Part shown: one piece after another, positions 60,220 through 64,000 of the stretch
How positions within the stretch are numbered: the stretch's first letter is position 1
Layout of the letters: each line of letters begins with the position of its first letter
Source of the DNA: Occallatibacter savannae
Lineage (GTDB): Bacteria > Acidobacteriota > Terriglobia > Terriglobales > Acidobacteriaceae
Reading direction: 5' to 3'
Assembly: GCF_003131205.1 (NCBI RefSeq)
Contig: NZ_QFFY01000001.1
Location: forward strand, 930,001 to 994,000
DNA: 64,000 nucleotides
Position numbers and translations under genes: made by a program
Notes under the pieces: generated by a model
The model's input: the letters and a program-made list of their open reading frames with translations, nothing else
What the model was told of the DNA's origin: nothing
The model's database searches: none

Positions 60220-60819
60220 ATGCTCTCAGCCAACGCCATCGCAAGCCTTCATGATCAGTTGACGCAGTCCTGGCATAGCCCCGGACACCCCGCCGAACAA
60301 CTCTCCGACCCATGGCTCACCCTCGTCGCTCGCCAGCACCGGGCCAACTTCGACCTCTGGCACATTGAAGACGAAGCCCGCACCCCCGGCGCCACCGACG
60401 CTCAGCTTGCCGATGTAAAACACCGCATCGACCGCACCAACCAGCTCCGCAACGACCTCGCTGAGCAGCTCGACCGCTCGCTCCTCGACAGTCTCACTCC
60501 ACAAAACCTGCCTCAGCCGAACGCCCCGCTCAACTCCGAATCACCCGGCCTCATCATCGACCGGCTCTCCATCCTCGCGCTGAAGATCTATCACACGCGC
60601 GAAGAGGCCCAGCGCGCCGATGCTTCCTCTGATCACACACAGCGCAATCGCACCCGCCTCGCCATCCTCGAAGAACAGCGCTCCGATCTCACCGCCTGCC
60701 TTGACGCACTCTGGAACGAAACCCTCGCCGGCACCCGACGCTTCAAGCTCTACCGCCAGCTCAAGATGTACAACGACCCCGCTCTCAACCCCGCCATCTA
60801 CCGCAACACCCCTCGATAG
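60220..60819 (+). CDS. DUF4254 protein
   Basis: 199 residues from ATG 60220; the start is chosen because earlier codons lack family-like sequence. NFDLWHIEDEARTPGATDAQLADVKHRIDRTNQLRNDLAEQLD and SPGLIIDRLSILALKIYHTREEA are DUF4254 patterns; LYRQLKMYNDPALNP ends it. Mainly helical and cytoplasmic. Function unknown; often near cell-surface sugar genes. Confidence 0.82.
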   Translation: MLSANAIASLHDQLTQSWHSPGHPAEQLSDPWLTLVARQHRANFDLWHIEDEARTPGATDAQLADVKHRIDRTNQLRNDLAEQLDRSLLDSLTPQNLPQPNAPLNSESPGLIIDRLSILALKIYHTREEAQRADASSDHTQRNRTRLAILEEQRSDLTACLDALWNETLAGTRRFKLYRQLKMYNDPALNPAIYRNTPR

Positions 60820-60848
60820 CCGCAGCTATGCCCCGTTCGTCGCGCAGC

Positions 60849-60956
60849 GGGTGCCCCATCTCTCCCGCACTTGGAGACATGGGAGACCACGCAGCAACCC
60901 CGACACGAGAAGGTTGTGCCCCGTTCATCGCACAGCCTCCTCGTGCGATGAGCGGG
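60849..60956. repeat. Dispersed GGGTGCCCC repeat, copy 4, with palindrome copy 2
   Basis: 60849-60883 has GGGTGCCCCATCTCTCCCGCACTTGGAGACATGGG-type sequence. 60920-60956 is the palindrome CCCGTTCATCGCAC...GTGCGATGAGCGGG related to 437-471. No gene is seen in 60820-61134; a TACAAT hexamer at about 61094 may serve the next gene. Confidence 0.75.
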
Positions 60957-61134
60957 ATACACTCTCCAACTCACATCTCATCTCCTCCTCACCATCCCAA
61001 CCAGCCCCCTCCCATTGACTCATCAAGACGTTACCGGTATAAAGTTGCCCTGAGTGCAAGAACTCTGAATCGCCCTGCTCACTCCGAGCCTTTACAATTC
61101 AATCTGTTACTCAACAAACGGATATTTGTAACCC

Positions 61135-61698
61135 ATGACGCAAGAGGCAAAATCCGCGGCCGCAGGCCGCAAAAAAACTCCCCCGCCGGCTGCCAGGCCC
61201 AGCAGCCAATCGAGCACAGCGTCGGCTGCCGTCGCACAGCAGTATCAGGCCGCCGTTCAGTTCGTGCAGCAAGGCAAGTTCGACAAAGCTCTCGCCGCCT
61301 TTGAAAAGATGCTGCCGTCGGCGCCGCCCGAGATGTCAGAGCGCTGCAGGATGTATATCAACACCTGCAGAAAGCAGCTCGACAGCAAAGGCCTCGCGTT
61401 CGGCACTCCCGAAGAACGCTACGACTACGCCGTCTCACAAATCAATGCCGGCGATTTCGAAGAAGCCGCCAACCAGCTCAAGGGCATTCTGGCTGACGAC
61501 CCCAACGCCGACTTCGCTTACTACGGTCTCGCGCTCCTCCACGCCATTACCGGCAAGACCCAGGACTGTCTCGACAGCCTTTCGCAGGCCATCGAACTCA
61601 ATCCCAAGAACCGCCTTCAGGCGCGCTCCGACAACGACTTCCAAAGCATGGTCGACGATCCTCGCTTCACGGAGTTGCTGTATCCTGAACTACCGTAG
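61135..61698 (+). CDS. Small TPR protein
   Basis: 187 residues. An Ala/Pro/Lys-rich N-terminus of about 35 residues precedes three TPR-like helix pairs (QYQAAVQFVQQGKFDKALAAFEKML, YDYAVSQINAGDFEEAANQLKGILADDP, FAYYGLALLHAITGKTQDCLDSLSQAIELNP). No ribosome binding site is visible. It lies 27 bases before yvcK and may be co-transcribed. Confidence 0.8.
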   Translation: MTQEAKSAAAGRKKTPPPAARPSSQSSTASAAVAQQYQAAVQFVQQGKFDKALAAFEKMLPSAPPEMSERCRMYINTCRKQLDSKGLAFGTPEERYDYAVSQINAGDFEEAANQLKGILADDPNADFAYYGLALLHAITGKTQDCLDSLSQAIELNPKNRLQARSDNDFQSMVDDPRFTELLYPELP

Positions 61699-61725
61699 GG
61701 CTGTGACTGGGCCCTCAGGCACCTT

Positions 61726-62823
61726 GTGACACCGAGTTCGAAACCAGGTCTGCAAAACATTTCTACTCCTACCCTGCCCGCGGCGTCTGACTCCTGCGAA
61801 CAGACGCCCGGCGTTCCTGCCCCGTCTCTCCGTGTCGTCGCCATCGGCGGCGGAACCGGCCTCTCGACACTTCTTCGCGGACTCCGCAAGCATGTGGCCT
61901 TCCCAGACTGGCCCGCCTCCGATCACTGTCACATCTCCGATCTCGCTGCCGTCGTCACCGTAACCGACGATGGCGGCTCCTCTGGCCGTCTCCGCCAGGA
62001 CTTCAACATGCTGCCCCCGGGCGACATCCGCAACTGCATGGTCGCCCTCAGCGCAGAAGAAGACCTGCTCTCCAAACTCTTCGCCTATCGCTTCACCAGC
62101 GGCGGGAGCCTAGGGGGCCACAGCTTCGGAAACCTCTTCATCACCGCGCTCAGCGAAATCACCGGCGACTTTGCGCACGCCGTCCAGCTCGCCTCAAAAA
62201 TCCTGGCAACCCGCGGCCGTATCTATCCGGCCACAACTTCCAACGCAACGGTAGTCGCGCACATGGAAGACGGTTCCGTCGTTCGCGGCGAGACCAACAT
62301 CACCGCCAGCAAACACCGCATCTCCGAACTGATGCTGGATCCACCCAACGCCGCCGCCATGCCGGAGACGCTCGAAGCCATTCGTCGCGCCGACCTCATC
62401 ACCGTAGGCCCCGGATCGCTCTACACCTCCCTCATCACAAATTTGCTGGTCCAGGGAATCCCGTCGGCCCTCGCCGCCGCGACCGGTGTCCGCGTCTTCG
62501 TCTGCAATCTCATGACGCAGGCCAATGAGAGCCTCGGCCTCACCGCCTCCGAGCACATCGAGCGCATCTACGAACACACGCGCGCGCCCATCTTCGACTA
62601 CGCCATCGTCAACACCGCGCAGTTCTCTCCCGAGACGCTCGCTCGCTACGCCGCCGAAAACGCATCACCCATCGCCGCCGACATCCAGCGCATCGAGAAA
62701 CTTGGCGTCCGCTGCATCGCAGGCGACTTCGCCAGCGAAGACAACGTCGTTCGCCACGCCGCCAACCGTGTCACCGGCGCCCTCCTCGCCCTCGGCAACA
62801 GCCGCTCTCCCAACAAACTCTGA
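61726..62823 (+). CDS. yvcK: YvcK/CofD-like protein (putative gluconeogenesis factor)
   Basis: 365 residues from GTG 61726. VVAIGGGTGLSTLLRGL, AAVVTVTDDGGSSGRLRQDFNMLPPGDIRNCMVAL, GGHSFGNLFITALSEI and DLITVGPGSLYTSLITNLLVQGI are YvcK signatures. YvcK binds UDP-sugars and supports cell-wall growth on gluconeogenic carbon sources. CofD itself is less likely. The N-terminal 35 residues are variable. Confidence 0.92.
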   Translation: MTPSSKPGLQNISTPTLPAASDSCEQTPGVPAPSLRVVAIGGGTGLSTLLRGLRKHVAFPDWPASDHCHISDLAAVVTVTDDGGSSGRLRQDFNMLPPGDIRNCMVALSAEEDLLSKLFAYRFTSGGSLGGHSFGNLFITALSEITGDFAHAVQLASKILATRGRIYPATTSNATVVAHMEDGSVVRGETNITASKHRISELMLDPPNAAAMPETLEAIRRADLITVGPGSLYTSLITNLLVQGIPSALAAATGVRVFVCNLMTQANESLGLTASEHIERIYEHTRAPIFDYAIVNTAQFSPETLARYAAENASPIAADIQRIEKLGVRCIAGDFASEDNVVRHAANRVTGALLALGNSRSPNKL

Positions 62824-62942
62824 ATCGTTTGCACTAATCTGGCTTTTAAGGGCCACGAGTTTACAGCGTGCTCAAAGACTCAAGACGAGCCCAGCTTGGT
62901 TAATGCGCGGCTCAACGATGTCTCTTTATAGAAAGAAGCGTC

Positions 62943-63005
62943 AGGGCACGACTTCAGTCGTGCCGAAAAGGGTCAGAAAAGACGCGGGCTTTAGCCCCTG
63001 AGGGA
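62943..63005. repeat. GGGCACGACTTCAGTCGTGCC / GGGCTTTAGCCC repeat, copy 2
   Basis: One palindrome GGGCACGACTTCAGTCGTGCC (62944-62964) and CGGGCTTTAGCCCCTGAGGGA (62985-63005), in the same order and spacing type as at 36846-36949. It lies between convergent genes and could help end transcription. Confidence 0.8.
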
Positions 63006-63087
63006 CACCGGGGCCCGCGCAATGCTCATTGATGCAACCGGCTCCAACGCTGGCAACTGAAATCTGGTAACACCCTACGTGCGTTAA

Positions 63088-63846
63088 CTAAGAACTGCGA
63101 ACTGCTTTCAGCCTCAGCCGAACATAGTCCGCTGTCCAGTTGCCCGCCTCATCCCGCAGCGCCGGCTCCAGCAGCGTCACCGTTTCGCGTATCACGCGCT
63201 CACGCACATCAGAGGGCAATCCCTCCAGCACACCTCTCCTGAATGTCCGTAGCCATCCTTCCAAACCGCTCTCCGGAAGTCTGGTCGGTCGAGGAATCAA
63301 CGCTATCCGCTCAACGTCGAACTCATTGCGCTTCAGGCGCTCCGCATAGCTGTCGCTGGACGGGTAATAGTTGACGCCCTTCTCCCGATCGCCAAACCCA
63401 TAACGATCCAGCATGGACGTCAACGCCACATGGATCGCAGCGACATTTCCGTGACCGCCCATCTCCGCCACAAACCTGCCGCCCGGCTTCAACACACGAT
63501 GCACCTGCCGCATCATCGCATCCTGGTCTCTAACCCAGTGCAGCACTGCATTTGAGAACACCGCATCGAACGTCGCATCGCGAAACGGCAGCTCCTCAGC
63601 CCTCGCATGCTCCGCTTCGATTCCCCGCTCGCGCGCCGCAGCCACCATCTCTGCCGACGCATCCACGCCCAGCACATGCGCGCCGCTCGCGGCAATGCGT
63701 TGCGTCAGCTGCCCGTCGCCGCAGCCAAGGTCCAGCACATACTCGCCGGCCTGCGGATTAAGCCACTCCAGCACTCCGCCGGCAAGTTCGTGCACAAATG
63801 CACCGTTCCGCTCGTAGGCAAGGGGATCCCACGTCTGCGTAGCCAT
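63088..63846 (-). CDS. Class I SAM-dependent methyltransferase (trans-aconitate methyltransferase-like)
   Basis: 252 residues from ATG 63846 (GGAGGTCGTG immediately upstream). Motif I is VLDLGCGDGQLTQRIAASG; then VLGVDASAEMVAAARERG, FDAVFSNAVLHWVRDQDAMMRQVHRVLKPGGRFVAEMGG and a Tam-like C-terminus. HWVRD after the FSNAVL strand is usual for trans-aconitate methyltransferase relatives. The substrate is not certain. Confidence 0.87.
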   Translation of the reverse strand: MATQTWDPLAYERNGAFVHELAGGVLEWLNPQAGEYVLDLGCGDGQLTQRIAASGAHVLGVDASAEMVAAARERGIEAEHARAEELPFRDATFDAVFSNAVLHWVRDQDAMMRQVHRVLKPGGRFVAEMGGHGNVAAIHVALTSMLDRYGFGDREKGVNYYPSSDSYAERLKRNEFDVERIALIPRPTRLPESGLEGWLRTFRRGVLEGLPSDVRERVIRETVTLLEPALRDEAGNWTADYVRLRLKAVRSS

Positions 63847-64000
63847 CACGACCTCCACCCTCAGTTTCAGCGCGAAGGGCATATAAGGCAAAGTTATTCT
63901 ATTTCGCTTTCAGATAAGCTCTGCTTATGCATACCGCGCAGCATTCCGGCAGCTCTCGAGCATCTGCCCCGTGAGCACTGAGAACTGGTGGCTGGAGACT

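Noticed and set aside
1..64000. CRISPR array
   Set aside because: The short tandem arrays have units of 7-10 bases without unique spacers, and no cas genes are present.

Overview
The window looks like a chromosomal segment of an Acidobacteriota bacterium (Terriglobia / Acidobacteriaceae type). This is inferred from gene content and style, not from a database search: high G+C; many secreted single-domain proteins; a DPP-IV type S9 peptidase; a DUF885 protein; DUF1080, ScyD/E-like and AsmA proteins; a CadC-like winged-helix/TPR regulator; a ccmF-ccmH block; Tad-like pilus genes; and several families of dispersed palindromic or heptamer intergenic repeats. One clear tRNA (Lys-UUU) is present, and no rRNA or CRISPR.

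Layout. (1) 1-1,960: the left edge holds the start of a TROVE/Ro60 (Rsr) gene on the minus strand. Upstream of it on the same strand lie five Y-RNA-like modules and a small CxxC protein. At least two modules carry a tRNA mimic whose acceptor stem is closed by a loop and whose arms are circularly permuted. This is the most unusual part of the window. (2) 2,000-25,200: mostly core or lineage genes: a receiver-like protein without its phospho-Asp, a PilZ protein, secreted small proteins, a TIGR01777 epimerase, a stand-alone LigD-type polymerase, a Crp/Fnr and STAS pair, a PAS/GAF sigma-54 activator, AsmA, two peptidases, fumC, a DUF1080-PHP fusion, a TPR protein and a B12-binding radical SAM enzyme. 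(3) 25,200-32,600: an AT-richer accessory island around uvrB. It has an RloA/RloB (AbiL-like) defence pair with a frameshifted rloB on one side. On the other side are a structured non-coding stretch, a Panacea (DUF4065) toxin-antitoxin pair and an IS1595-type insertion sequence. (4) 32,600-48,500: an outer-membrane protein, cytochrome c biogenesis genes, DUF4149 and DUF3052-like proteins, YchF, a ZIP transporter, a Dpm1-like glycosyltransferase, two tandem paralogous membrane proteins, and a split KdpD-like sensor whose kinase has lost its phospho-accepting His. (5) 48,500-64,000: a DUF2089/SHOCT-like operon, TadE/TadG-like genes with a good terminator, tRNA-Lys, a diguanylate cyclase, a ScyD/E-like protein, a CadC-like regulator, galT, a frameshifted glutaredoxin, an ATP-grasp protein, DUF4254, TPR, YvcK and a methyltransferase.

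Several genes (uvrB, galT, the glutaredoxin remnant, the IS transposase) have a -10-like hexamer 6-7 bases before the start codon and no ribosome binding site, which suggests leaderless mRNAs. Two genes (rloB, glutaredoxin) carry single-base frameshifts. These could be true decay, programmed shifting or sequence error.
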